DNA of 64,000 nucleotides from Bartonella tamiae Th239 (GTDB lineage Bacteria > Pseudomonadota > Alphaproteobacteria > Rhizobiales > Rhizobiaceae): positions 732,849 through 796,848 of the forward strand of contig NZ_JH725147.1 in NCBI RefSeq assembly GCF_000278275.1. Reading direction: 5' to 3'. The position numbers and the translations under genes were made by a program. This document shows positions 30,204 to 40,056 of the stretch, piece by piece. Below the pieces are notes generated by a model. The model was not told the DNA's origin, searched no databases, and saw only the letters and a program-made list of their open reading frames with translations. Every line of letters starts with the position of its first letter. Position 1 is the stretch's first letter.

Positions 30204-31190
30204 TTAATTACTCGCTTTCATACCTATATTATAAATATTTATCGCATGACCTTCACCGAGTAAGTCACTTGTGAGATAAAGTTTACCAGCACCTTTACTA
30301 TTTTGCGGTATAGAAACCTGAAACAGAATATTTTCACGATTAGAAAGAATTTCAAAGCGCCGTCTGCCACATTCACTGCCAGTACCAAAATCACATGTAA
30401 TGCTTAACTGGCTGGATTGGGTTCCATCACTTTGTGCATCAATTTCAAACATAATGCTTTGACCACGCAGCTTATTAAGAACACCCTCACCAATCGAAAT
30501 AATTGCAGCATCATCTGCATTGTTGGCAAAAATATGCATATAAGGCTCTCCGGCATTCATTCTTATGTCAACAGAAGCGGCACCGCGTGTTGCTACAGAA
30601 GAGGCATCATTAGGATGAAAAATTCGAATCCAGCTTGTATCTTGCTCTTGGTTGTTTTTTTTGTCATCAACAGCTTGATAGTGTGAAGAAGAGGATGATG
30701 CTCTTGGTGTTTCAATTATATGCTCAGAAGGTTTTTGAGAAGAAAAACTTAAAATCAGCGACCAAATGATAAAGATGACAATTAAAAATCCGATAAATCC
30801 TAATCCTAAAATTATAAGGATTTTGCTTCTTTTTTTGTGAATTTGCTCTCTAACTCTTGATGATGGATTATTGGAAACACCGTCAACTTCAATTTCAATT
30901 TGATCTTCAGGGCCTAAGGCATGCAGTGTATTATTTTGTGACTGCGCAGGATCAGAGTGTGAGTGATTGAAAGAGGCTTCTTGCGATAGATATTCATTTT
31001 CAATCAATCGAATAACGCGCATTAGTTCATCACGGCGGCGCTCGCGATTTATATCATCTAAGGCTGTATTAGAAATTAAAGCTCGTTCGTGCGCATTCCA
31101 AGCTGATTCATAGACACGACGACGATCAGCTTGGTTGAAAGCATCAACATTTAACAATGCATTGCGTATGGCTTGCTCAGCATTGGTCAA
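30204..31190 (-). CDS. Single-pass membrane protein, function unknown
   Basis: A 328-residue protein. The cytoplasmic N-terminal part (about 1-105) is helical and charged. One membrane segment follows (about 122-145, ILIILGLGFIGFLIVIFIIW). A Ser-rich linker then leads to a C-terminal domain of about 150 residues rich in beta-strand pattern, probably periplasmic, with two cysteines (ITCDFGTGSECGRRRF) that could form a disulfide. I do not recognise a named family, though similar proteins seem common in Rhizobiales. The start is the TTG at 31190, with AGGAGG six bases upstream; an earlier TTG lies before that ribosome binding site. It ends 5 bp before the globin relic. Confidence 0.78.
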   Translation of the reverse strand: MTNAEQAIRNALLNVDAFNQADRRRVYESAWNAHERALISNTALDDINRERRRDELMRVIRLIENEYLSQEASFNHSHSDPAQSQNNTLHALGPEDQIEIEVDGVSNNPSSRVREQIHKKRSKILIILGLGFIGFLIVIFIIWSLILSFSSQKPSEHIIETPRASSSSSHYQAVDDKKNNQEQDTSWIRIFHPNDASSVATRGAASVDIRMNAGEPYMHIFANNADDAAIISIGEGVLNKLRGQSIMFEIDAQSDGTQSSQLSITCDFGTGSECGRRRFEILSNRENILFQVSIPQNSKGAGKLYLTSDLLGEGHAINIYNIGMKASN

Positions 31191-31386
31191 GAAGTACCTC
31201 CTCAAGAGTCATAATTATATCTCCCACAATAGGCATTTGAAAAACAGATAGCAATGGTTTTATGTTTATGAAACGATAAAACAGCTTTTATTCATTTTTA
31301 TAATGTTTAAAAAAAGAAAAAAGCGACAATAGATTTTAATTGATGTCTTGCATGAATCACTTCTTTTGTCTATCACGCCAATAAAA

Positions 31387-31426
31387 TCTTATAGTTAAGA
31401 TGCCTTTCTTATAGTTAAGATGCCTT
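31387..31426. repeat. Two perfect 20-bp tandem repeats upstream of tRNA-Thr
   Basis: The 20-bp unit starting tcttatagttaagatg occurs twice head to tail, ending 13 bp before the tRNA. It probably overlaps the tRNA promoter region, so it could duplicate a promoter element. No function is shown. Confidence 0.8.
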
Positions 31427-31439
31427 AATGAAGATTTGT

Positions 31440-31515
31440 GCCGCATTAGCTCAGTTGGTAGAGCACATCATTCGTAATGATGGGGTCGTTGGTTCGATTC
31501 CGACATGCGGCACCA
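31440..31515 (+). tRNA. tRNA-Thr (anticodon CGU)
   Basis: A complete 76-nt cloverleaf. The acceptor stem is gccgcat / atgcggc with encoded CCA, the D arm gctcagttggtagagc, and the anticodon stem catca / tgatg around loop ttcgtaa. The T arm contains ggttcgattcc. Anticodon CGU reads ACG. The stem pairs are all standard. Confidence 0.96.
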
Positions 31516-31727
31516 TAAAAATTTAATAAAAAAATAAGCTATATATCATCATATATATGTTATAAAGTTGTCTTTAGGTTTACTGAACTTATGCCAACTT
31601 CATGATATTTTATGACGTTTGCGTTTACGGCATTCTTAAACCTGTTTCAATTTTGTAAAAAATGTAAACATGATATAAAAAATGAGCTTTTAGAATTTGT
31701 TGTTCTGATAATTAATCTAATGTGTAA

Positions 31728-31758
31728 AAAGCGCGTTGTAATTTATACAACGCGCTTT
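31728..31758 (-). terminator. Strong terminator downstream of the BCCT transporter gene
   Basis: A perfect 12-bp stem (aaagcgcgttgt / acaacgcgcttt) with a 7-base loop. It lies 38 bp after the transporter stop codon. On either strand the stem ends in a short T run, so it may also stop readthrough from the tRNA side. Confidence 0.82.
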
Positions 31759-31795
31759 CTCTTCTTTTTAAGAGTTTTATCATTTTTAATATTTT

Positions 31796-33685
31796 TTAAG
31801 TGTCATCATTTTCATTTTTTTCACGCGTTAGTCGTGTAAATTCCATGCGTGCTTGCTGTGCAGCTTTTGATGCGGTTTCTTTTGTCGTTCGTGCTTCTTT
31901 AAGAGCATCCGTTGCTCTTTTTTGTTCTTCTAAAAGCTCGTCTGGTATTTTATGTTCTGCAACATCTGCATCCCATTGTAGAGCAAGTGAGCGAATTTTT
32001 TTTCGTACTGCAAATAAATCATTATTAGCAAGACGTTCATTTTCAGAAGCCTCTTGTGCTTCATCACGCAGTTGTTCAAATTTTGCCAGAGCAATACCTT
32101 CTGTTGACCATGGATCAATTTCATCGGTCTCAGTAATATTAATGACAGGATCGCTATATTCTTCTTGATTGCGTAAGTCGAAATTTGCAGCCTTAACAAT
32201 TGAAACCATTTGCAGTGCAACAATAAAGAGCAAAGGTAAACCACCAACGATGGCAGCCGTTTGCAACGTAGAAAGTCCACCCATAAAAAGAAGTGTTGTT
32301 GGTAAAAACGACAGTGCAAATGCCCAAAATAAACGGTTCCACCGCATAGGTTCTTTATTGATTTTTTTTTGCACAACAGCAGCCAAAATATACGAGATAG
32401 AGTCAAATGTTGTTGCTGTAAAAATCACACATAAAATGGTAAAGACCAAGATAGCGAGATAGCTAAATGGTAATTGTCCTAATGTGGCATAAATTGCTGA
32501 AGTTGGTCCTTGATCTTTTAAGATTTGAATAACATCAAGTGCTCCACTTAACTGAAGTGACAGGCTGTAATTTCCTAAAACAATAAAGAATAAAAAACAT
32601 CCCAGAGAACCAAAAAAGAGAGAGCCAGCAACCATTTGTTTCATTGTACGACCGCGAGAAATACGCGCAATGAAAAGCCCCATACTTGGTGCAAAAACCA
32701 ACCACCATGCCCAATAGAAGATCGTCCAATCTTGTGGGAAATGGGTATCATCAAAATCACTTAAACCACCAAAGGGTTCAGTCCATGTTGCCATGCGGAA
32801 AAAGTTGGTCAACATACGTCCGATTGCATCAAGACCCGTGTTAAGAAGAAAAACAGTGGGTCCGACTATGAGGACAAAAGCTAAAAATCCCATTGCACCC
32901 CAAAAGTTAATATTGGAAAAAAATTTTATCCCTTTTTCCATTCCCGCATAAGAGGAATAGGCAAAAATACAGGTACAAATAAGAAGAACGCCCAATTGCG
33001 CTAATAATGTCGTTGGAAATCCAAAAAGAACATGAAGTCCTTCTGTGATGAGAGGTGCAGAAATACCAAGCGTGGTTGCACCCCCACCAAGCATACCAAA
33101 AACGAACATAACGTCGATCAATTTACCTGTGAGGCCTTTACTTTTTTTTTCACCAATAACAGGCATCAATGAAACTGAAACTTTTAAAACTTCTTTTTTG
33201 CGAACATAATAAAAATAAGCAATTGGTAAGGCTGGTACAAGATAAATAGACCAAGCAATAAAACCCCAGTGGAAAAGACCATAAGTTGTTGCCCAACGCA
33301 CTGCTTCATGACTTTCTGGAATGGCATTAAATGGCGGTTGAATATAATAATAGGCCCATTCAATTGTTCCCCAATAAAGAATAGATGCACCAATGCCACC
33401 ACAAAAGAGCATGGCGCCCCATGATAAGGTGCCAAATTCCACGTCTTCATCGGGCTCACCTAGTTTTATTTGTCCGATATCAGAAAAAATGATATATATC
33501 ATAAAACAAAAAGCGGCTAATCCGAGAGCCAAATAAATAAAACCGAATTCATCGGTTAAGATTGCTTTTGCTTGATTAATCCATTGTTCACCTGCTTCAG
33601 GATAGAAAATGAGCGGCATTGTTACCAAAAGTAACAGCGCTACTGACCCCCAAAATGTTATTTTGTCTATCAAATGAAATTTCAC
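31796..33685 (-). CDS. BCCT-family transporter with a long cytosolic coiled-coil tail
   Basis: About 629 residues. The first ~520 have the 12 membrane helices of the betaine/carnitine/choline transporter family. They include the glycine-rich helix segment MLFCGGIGASILYWGTIEW and the signature FYWAWWLVFAPSMGLFIARI, whose tryptophans line the substrate site. The last ~100 residues are hydrophilic and strongly heptad-like (SENERLANNDLFAVRKKIRS, then ATDALKEARTTKETASKAAQ), an unusual tail that may be regulatory. Substrates are probably quaternary ammonium compounds used for osmoprotection or metabolism. I choose the GTG at 33685 because AGGTGG lies five bases upstream; an earlier GTG is part of that site. 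Confidence 0.9.
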   Translation of the reverse strand: MKFHLIDKITFWGSVALLLLVTMPLIFYPEAGEQWINQAKAILTDEFGFIYLALGLAAFCFMIYIIFSDIGQIKLGEPDEDVEFGTLSWGAMLFCGGIGASILYWGTIEWAYYYIQPPFNAIPESHEAVRWATTYGLFHWGFIAWSIYLVPALPIAYFYYVRKKEVLKVSVSLMPVIGEKKSKGLTGKLIDVMFVFGMLGGGATTLGISAPLITEGLHVLFGFPTTLLAQLGVLLICTCIFAYSSYAGMEKGIKFFSNINFWGAMGFLAFVLIVGPTVFLLNTGLDAIGRMLTNFFRMATWTEPFGGLSDFDDTHFPQDWTIFYWAWWLVFAPSMGLFIARISRGRTMKQMVAGSLFFGSLGCFLFFIVLGNYSLSLQLSGALDVIQILKDQGPTSAIYATLGQLPFSYLAILVFTILCVIFTATTFDSISYILAAVVQKKINKEPMRWNRLFWAFALSFLPTTLLFMGGLSTLQTAAIVGGLPLLFIVALQMVSIVKAANFDLRNQEEYSDPVINITETDEIDPWSTEGIALAKFEQLRDEAQEASENERLANNDLFAVRKKIRSLALQWDADVAEHKIPDELLEEQKRATDALKEARTTKETASKAAQQARMEFTRLTREKNENDDT

Positions 33686-33963
33686 ACTGACCACCTTATG
33701 TTAATGTCTATTTATTTTGAATGCGATGAAGAGGACTTAACAAATCCCTCGTTAAAAAGAGGCTATTGTTTCATAGATTAGTGACAAAAAGCAAATTAAC
33801 CATGAATGAACTTATAAAACCTAAGATTTTTTTGGGTTTTTAAATCCTTTTACAAGTGGATTATCTTTTCTACATGAAATTTTAAAGTATTATAGTGGAG
33901 TGTTTATCATAAAACCGTAAAATTTCAACAAATGGGCGTTGAATTATATGAAAAACATGTGAA

Positions 33964-33996
33964 AAAAGGCGCCTTTCTAAGTGGAGAGCGCCTTTT
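33964..33996 (-). terminator. Rho-independent terminator of gabD
   Basis: A stem of 9 bp (aaaaggcgc / gcgcctttt) sits 28 bp after the gabD stop. On the minus strand it is followed by a T-rich run. The gene-free sequence from here to the transporter start (about 290 bp) shows nothing else that I recognise. Confidence 0.8.
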
Positions 33997-34023
33997 ATAT
34001 ATGAATGTAAGAATTGAGAAATT

Positions 34024-35475
34024 TTATTTGATTTCACCCAAACAAACATATTTCAACTCAAGAAAATCATCGATACCAAAGTGTGATCCTTCTCGGCCAA
34101 GTCCTGAAAGTTTAATGCCACCAAAAGGTGCTTCTGGAGTTGAAATTAAACCTGTATTCACCCCCACCATTCCAAATTCAAGTGCTTCACTCACTCGAAA
34201 AACACGTGCCAAGTCTTGAGCATAGAAATAGGATGCAAGACCAAAATCGGTATTATTGGCTTGTGCAATCACATCATTTTCGTCTTTAAAGCGTATAAGC
34301 GGCGCAACAGGACCAAAAGTTTCTTCATGCGTCATCTTCATTTTAGGTGTGATATCGGTAAGAATAGTGGGTTCAAAAAAAGTTCCTCCCAATGTGTGTG
34401 GTTTGCCACCAAGTAAAATATGACCACCTTTATTGACTGCATCTGCTATGTGGTCTTCTACTTTTTTAAGAGCGGCTTCATCGATTAAAGGCCCAAGATC
34501 TATATTTTTTTCCATGCCGTCGCCAACTTTTAAAGCTTCAACAGCCGTTTTGAGTTTTGTGGCAAAACGGTCATAAATTGAATCTTGAATGTAAAGACGA
34601 TTGGCACAGACGCATGTCTGACCGTTATTACGAAATTTTGCAATGACCGCACCTTTTACAGCTGCATCAATATCTGCATCGTCAAATACAATGAAAGGAG
34701 CATTACCACCAAGTTCTAATCCTAATTTTTTGATTGTGGGTGCGCTTTGAGCATAGAGTTTTTTACCAACTTCAGTTGATCCAGTGAAAGTTAGTTTACG
34801 CACAATAGGACTTTGCGTAAGCACCGCGCCGATTTCAGTTGCTGATCCCGTTATGACACTAAAAAGGCCTGAGGGTAGACCTGCCCGTTCTGCCAAAATT
34901 GCTAATGCGATAGCAGAAAAGGGGGTTTGTATTGCAGGTTTTAGCACCATGGCACAGCCTGCTGCAAAGGCTGGTCCTGCTTTGCGTGTGATCATCGCAT
35001 TCGGAAAATTCCAAGGTGTAATTGCGCCCACCACACCAATGGGCTGTTTCATAATGAGAATGCGTTTATCTGTTTGATGCCCAGGCAAAATTTCGCCATT
35101 GACACGGCGCGCTTCTTCTGCAAACCAGCGAATAAAGCTTGCTCCATAATCAATTTCACCAAGAGCTTCACTTAAAGGTTTTCCCTGTTCAAGTGTTAAA
35201 ATATGACCAAGATCTTCACGATTTTCCATTATGAGAGAATACCAATGCTCAAGAATCACAGCACGTTCATTTGCTGTTTTTACTGCCCAAAATTTTTGAA
35301 CTTTTTGTGCGGTATTAAGAGCCGTTTGCACCATTTGTGTATCACATTTTGGAACATATCCGATAATGTCGCCCGAGGCTGGGTTTATCACAGCAGTACC
35401 GTTTTGAGGATCTGCATCAATCCATTGACCTGCAATAAAGGCTGCTTGTTTGAATAATGTAAGATCTTTTAACAT
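34024..35475 (-). CDS. gabD: Succinate-semialdehyde dehydrogenase (NADP+)
   Basis: A 483-residue aldehyde dehydrogenase with the features of GabD. These are GVVGAITPWNFPNAMITRK (cofactor side), the catalytic Glu in LELGGNAPF, and the catalytic Cys in NNGQTCVCANR, whose neighbouring second Cys is typical of GabD. The C-terminal MVGVNTGLISTPEAPFGGIK follows. It oxidises succinate semialdehyde to succinate in the GABA pathway. AAAGGA precedes the ATG. No GABA transaminase gene is nearby. Confidence 0.93.
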   Translation of the reverse strand: MLKDLTLFKQAAFIAGQWIDADPQNGTAVINPASGDIIGYVPKCDTQMVQTALNTAQKVQKFWAVKTANERAVILEHWYSLIMENREDLGHILTLEQGKPLSEALGEIDYGASFIRWFAEEARRVNGEILPGHQTDKRILIMKQPIGVVGAITPWNFPNAMITRKAGPAFAAGCAMVLKPAIQTPFSAIALAILAERAGLPSGLFSVITGSATEIGAVLTQSPIVRKLTFTGSTEVGKKLYAQSAPTIKKLGLELGGNAPFIVFDDADIDAAVKGAVIAKFRNNGQTCVCANRLYIQDSIYDRFATKLKTAVEALKVGDGMEKNIDLGPLIDEAALKKVEDHIADAVNKGGHILLGGKPHTLGGTFFEPTILTDITPKMKMTHEETFGPVAPLIRFKDENDVIAQANNTDFGLASYFYAQDLARVFRVSEALEFGMVGVNTGLISTPEAPFGGIKLSGLGREGSHFGIDDFLELKYVCLGEIK

Positions 35476-35563
35476 TTTTTATCCTTTATATTGCATTTAT
35501 CTCTTAATTTGATTGATCCAAAAAGCGCCTATAAAACCCGTTCTTATTTTATAAATTATATTT

Positions 35564-36310
35564 TTAGTGATAAGATTCAAGTCCACACCAATGAGCGATG
35601 AAAAGCGCTATTGTTTGGGTGACACAACAAACAGATTCAAGATCGACACATTCTTCAAAACCATGTGGGTTTTTGCAATAAGGTCCGTAGACTAATCTTG
35701 GACAATTTCCATAAAGTTCATTGCATTGAGCATCTGTTGTTGCAAAAAAATACGTTCTTCTAATTGCTTATTCCATACATTGTAATGACGCTGTGCAAGA
35801 ATTTTTTCTTATTCATCAGCATCTTTCAATAAATATCCTTCTGCAAAATACCTTTATAATGAAATCTTGGGAAATGATTTTTTAAAAAAGTGTGTGTGGC
35901 TGTTTGTTCAAAAATAAATCTACGAATTTTTTTGTATGCTTTTTGACGTGATTGTCCGGGATAAATCGCAATACAGACTTCAAACCAACAATCTGCCGAC
36001 ATACTGGAAGGCCATTCGACTCCTTCTATACGCCCGATATTAAAATGAATGCGATTTGGATGTCTATCAAAAGGAAGATAATCTGTTTTGCGATCATTCC
36101 AACGTTCTTCTAATATATCAAGTGATTGAATGATTTTTATTGTATTATGAATAGTATCTGCACCTTTGCCAAAATCACCTGAGGCATGGCCATGAGCACC
36201 ATCAATATCACCGCGCATCCAGATGGGACCTGTTAGACCGCGCTTAAATTTTGGTTCTAAAGGCTTAAGGATAAAAGCCGCATCTGCTGTATATTCACGA
36301 ACAAGATAGG
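35564..36310 (-). pseudogene. M20-family (ArgE/DapE-like) deacetylase, 5'-truncated and frameshifted
   Basis: The minus strand encodes, in at least three frames, the dimerisation and C-terminal parts of an acetylornithine-deacetylase-like enzyme. From the 5' side these are FKRGLTGPIWMRGDIDGAHG, NRIHFNIGRIEGVEWPSS and IYPGQSRQKAYKKI. The second catalytic piece, TDAQCNELYGNCPRLVYGP, and the end VDLESVCCVTQTIALF then follow. The entire N-terminal catalytic half is missing: at about 36310 the sequence switches to an autotransporter passenger on the opposite strand. This join marks a deletion or island boundary. Confidence 0.85.
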
Positions 36311-38853
36311 TAATGCAACGGATATGTCAGCAAAACTCACAGGCTCTGGTGATTTGGTTATTAAGGCAGGCAACGATAAAATCATTTTCATTTCAAATAC
36401 AACGAATGATTATACAGGAACAATGACAGCCTCGACGGGTACTCTTTTGTTGAGAGCTTATAATGTTCTTGGTAAAATTTTCTATTTGAACATCACTTCA
36501 CATGGTGGTGTTGATATGGATGGATATTTGCAAACGATCGGCGTAGTGAATACGAGCCTTGGTTGGCAATTAAGGGTTTCTGAGGGTCACAATTAACAAT
36601 TGATAAAGCTTTGCGCTCTGATGGCGAACTTTCTGGTGGTTACTTAGATCTTCATACATCATATAGTGGGGTAAACATCAACATTCAATCTTCATTTTTT
36701 CTATCCATGGTGTTCAAAATGCTTTTATAGGCTCTTTAGAAGTTGATGGTGGTTCCCAAATTATTGCGAATACAGCGCACGCATTTGATCATACAAAGAC
36801 CATTTATCAGTCGGTCCAGAAGATAGGTTTACTTTTGCAAATCTTTCGATTGATGGCGACGCTCGATCAGGGTCTCTTCAAGGAAAAAATAGGCGTCTTT
36901 TGCAGGGCATGGTCGGGTAAAAATATGCGATGGGAGCCTTCTGATTTTACTAGTAACAGTAATCATTTTGAAGGAACCTTGAATAAGGAACATTGGATAT
37001 TGGCGCGGATAATGTTGTAACAGCGAATGAACCCAAAATATTGGTGAGGGATCAATTCTTGCTAACGGTCCTTTTATTGCGAAAACTGATCAGAAATGGG
37101 ATTTAAACGATCGTTTTGAAGGTGATGGTTGTTTTATCAAAGATGGTAGCGACATCATGCAAATTGGTCATGCTTTATCTCGTTTTGTCAGGCGTACAAA
37201 TGTTGATAATGGAACGTTGATTGTTGGTGATGACACAATCCATGATGCGCAAATTGGTGGCGATGTCATTATTGCAAAAAATGCTCTACTATCGGCATCA
37301 GGTCGCGTTACAGGATATGTCAACAATGATGGGATTATTTGGTTATTAAATGCCATTGGTGGGCATGAAGACGTGGCTCTATCCAATTTAAACCTCGGCG
37401 GATTAACAAATATTGGCACTATAGATCTCGCAAAAAGTTCAATTGGTAATACAGTGACTGTTAACGGCGATTATTATGGTGATAAGGGTGTATAACATAT
37501 TAATATTGTTTTAGAGAGTGAGCAATCAGTGAGCGATCAAATGTATATTACAGGCGATGTATCAGGTAAGACGTCAATCATAGTTAAAAATCGTGGTTGT
37601 CTCGGTGCCTCAATAAGTGGTAACGGCATTAAAATTATTGATGTTCAAAAATATCCCCTAATGATAGTTTTGTCATGCAAAGTAATTATAACTATGAAGG
37701 GAAAGTTGCAATTTTTGGGGGTGCTTATGCCTATTCACTTTACCATAATGGCGTATCCAGCGATGCAGATGATGATAATTGGTATTTGCGTTAATTAAAT
37801 ATTGAAACAGAACTAGAAAATCCAAAAAAACCAATCACGGACCTGATAGCAAAGATTTAAAAACTATTTATCAACCAGCAGCGGCTTTATGCGAAATTTA
37901 TCCACATACACTTCTTCAAATGAATAAGCTTACTACATTAGAGCAACGCATTTAGTTGAGGAATGAAGATAGCGATAGCGTTTCGTCTTACGCAATGAAT
38001 GATGATGGCTTTTGGATATAAGTACAACGCTCAACAGGACATATTAATTCTAAATAATCTTTCAACAATTCTCATTATGACGTTACGATGATCAGTACTC
38101 AATTTGGTTTAGATTTTGTTGCGTTAGATAAAGCAATTGGTCAAGTTAATGGTGGTGTTTATTTTCAATATGGACATAATAAAATGGACGTTTTTTCTCG
38201 TTTTGGCAAAGGGGTTATTAAAAACAACGGTTATGGCTTTGGCGTAACACTCACATGGTAAGGTAACAATAATATCTCTATTGAAGGTGATGCGCAAATA
38301 ATGTGGTGTAAATTTGATATTTAACCTGACACACTTGATAAACGAGAAACTAATCATAATAGAGCGAGAGGTTACGCACTCAGTATTGAGGCCGGTAAAA
38401 AATCGGATTAAATCAATATTGGAGTTTAACACCGCAATCTCAATTATCTTATAATTCTGCTGAATTTAATACTATTTCCGATGCTTATTCCGCTATTATT
38501 CGTCACAAAAATAATGATGCTTTGACAGGGCGGCTTGGTCTTGCACTTGACCGAGAAAAAAACTGGACATCAGAAATGGAGGAACTTCGTCGTTTAAAAA
38601 CTTATGGCATTGCCAATCTATATTATGAATTTCTTGACGAAACAGAAATTACCATAACAAATGTTACATTAGAGAACCGTCCAGATCGCTTTTGGGCAGT
38701 TTGGGTATAGGACTTTCATATAATTGGAAAAATGACAAATATCCCCTTTACGGTGAAGTTAATGCACGTAGTAGCTTTGCTAATTTTGGCGACAGTCATT
38801 ATCTTCTTGGTAAAATAGGCTTTAAATCAAATTTAATGTCTTATTCTTTATAA
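36307..38853 (+). pseudogene. Autotransporter (type Va) remnant
   Basis: Pieces of one large autotransporter are readable across all three plus frames. Passenger repeats (MSAKLTGSGDLVIKAGNDKI, TNVDNGTLIVGDDTIHDAQI, ITGDVSGKTSIIVKN) are followed by a linker reading IYQPAAALCEIYPHTLLQMN. Beta-barrel strands then run to the end (FGDSHYLLGKIGFKSN). The linker motif is typical of Bartonella inducible autotransporters. Many stops and frameshifts occur, and no signal peptide is present, because the 5' end was lost at the join with the deacetylase relic. It is non-functional. Confidence 0.85.
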
Positions 38854-38861
38854 GAAAACTA

Positions 38862-38890
38862 AACCCGACTTATAATACCACAGTCGGGTT
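38862..38890 (+). terminator. Terminator of the former autotransporter gene
   Basis: A perfect 9-bp stem (aacccgact / agtcgggtt) with an 11-base loop is followed by tatttatttg, 9 bp after the last stop codon of the autotransporter relic. It has outlived the gene. Confidence 0.78.
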
Positions 38891-38980
38891 TATTTATTTG
38901 TTTCACTCTAATAAAAGTAAAGAAAACACTCAATTAAAATCAAGATATAACTATAAATAATGTTATTTAATTGCTATTTA

Positions 38981-39724
38981 TTAATAGTCGCAATATGGTT
39001 TGTTGTTACGATGATTAATAGCACCATGCTCTATCAAAATTTTAATTGCATCAGCACTGCCATTATCACAAGCAAAGGATAAGGCACTTTTATTATAGGC
39101 TGGATGATTGACATCTTTTTCAGTGGTGATTAAATCCGTTTTTGCACCATTTTCAAGTAAATATTTTACAATTTCTTGCCTATCATTACTAGAAGCAACA
39201 ATAAGAATTGTTTCGCCTTGAAGGTCATTGCTTTGATTATTCAAATCAACTTTGTCTTTTAATAAGTCATGTATTTTTTTAAAGACGACAACATTCTTGC
39301 CAAGCCCTGCTGATTTGAGTGCATTGCTCACATCGGCTCTGTCTGTTGCCATGAGATTGGCATTTTGAGAAATAAGATAATCAACAATATCTTCATAACC
39401 GATAAAAGCAGCCCAGCCAAGAGCTGTTTGCCCAAAACTTGCTTCATCCTTTACTTCAATATCTTGACCATTCTCAACCATTGTTTTGATGGTTTCAATA
39501 TCACCCTGTTTGACTGCATCAAACCATTTTGCATCGGGCCCTTCAGAAGGTTTATTATAAAATATTCTATGTTGCAATCGCGTAGGATTAGCGATTTCTA
39601 CCATTTCAGCATAATCTAATCTGAATTGCTTATAACCATCGGGATTATTGGCATTAAGTTCAGCCGCGTGTGCGGTAAAACCGATTGTTGATGAAAGAAG
39701 AATGGATAAAAGTATCTTTTTCAT
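38981..39724 (-). CDS. Secreted ankyrin-repeat protein
   Basis: A 247-residue protein with a signal peptide (MKKILLSILLSSTIGFTAHA) and about four ankyrin repeats from residue 65 on. Examples are KQGDIETIKTMVENGQDIEV, FGQTALGWAAFIGYEDIVDY, GETILIVASSNDRQEIVKYL and KSALSFACDNGSADAIKILI. A periplasmic or exported protein-binding role is likely; the partner is unknown. GAGGAG precedes the ATG. It sits between the autotransporter relic and the IS6 element, is intact, and seems to be a single-gene unit. Confidence 0.87.
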   Translation of the reverse strand: MKKILLSILLSSTIGFTAHAAELNANNPDGYKQFRLDYAEMVEIANPTRLQHRIFYNKPSEGPDAKWFDAVKQGDIETIKTMVENGQDIEVKDEASFGQTALGWAAFIGYEDIVDYLISQNANLMATDRADVSNALKSAGLGKNVVVFKKIHDLLKDKVDLNNQSNDLQGETILIVASSNDRQEIVKYLLENGAKTDLITTEKDVNHPAYNKSALSFACDNGSADAIKILIEHGAINHRNNKPYCDY

Positions 39725-40056
39725 AACAGCTCCTCATTTTATTCTATTTGGTTTACTAAAGATAAACTATATTAATTTTGGTATGTTTCCTAGCGAAGTG
39801 ATGCCTATAATTTATTATAACCAAAGTCGATGGTGATAACTTATGATACATCATCGCTAAACATATACAGCGAAAATAAATATTTAAATTTCTCATTAAG
39901 TCATGATTGAAAGTTTCAATCTTTCATTAAAATATTAAATTTTAATTCATAAAACTTCAACGCTTTAAAGCATATTGATTAATTGATTTTAATAAAAATA
40001 TTTTTTAAAATGATACAAAAAGTGTAAGTAGTTCATGAAACATAAAAAGTAATGGC
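39725..40056. other. Intergenic stretch between ankyrin gene and IS6 element
   Basis: About 330 bp of AT-rich sequence with no reading frame of note. It holds the ankyrin gene promoter by position. I see no continuation of the orphan tpsA module here, so sequence was lost when the IS6 element arrived. Confidence 0.5.
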
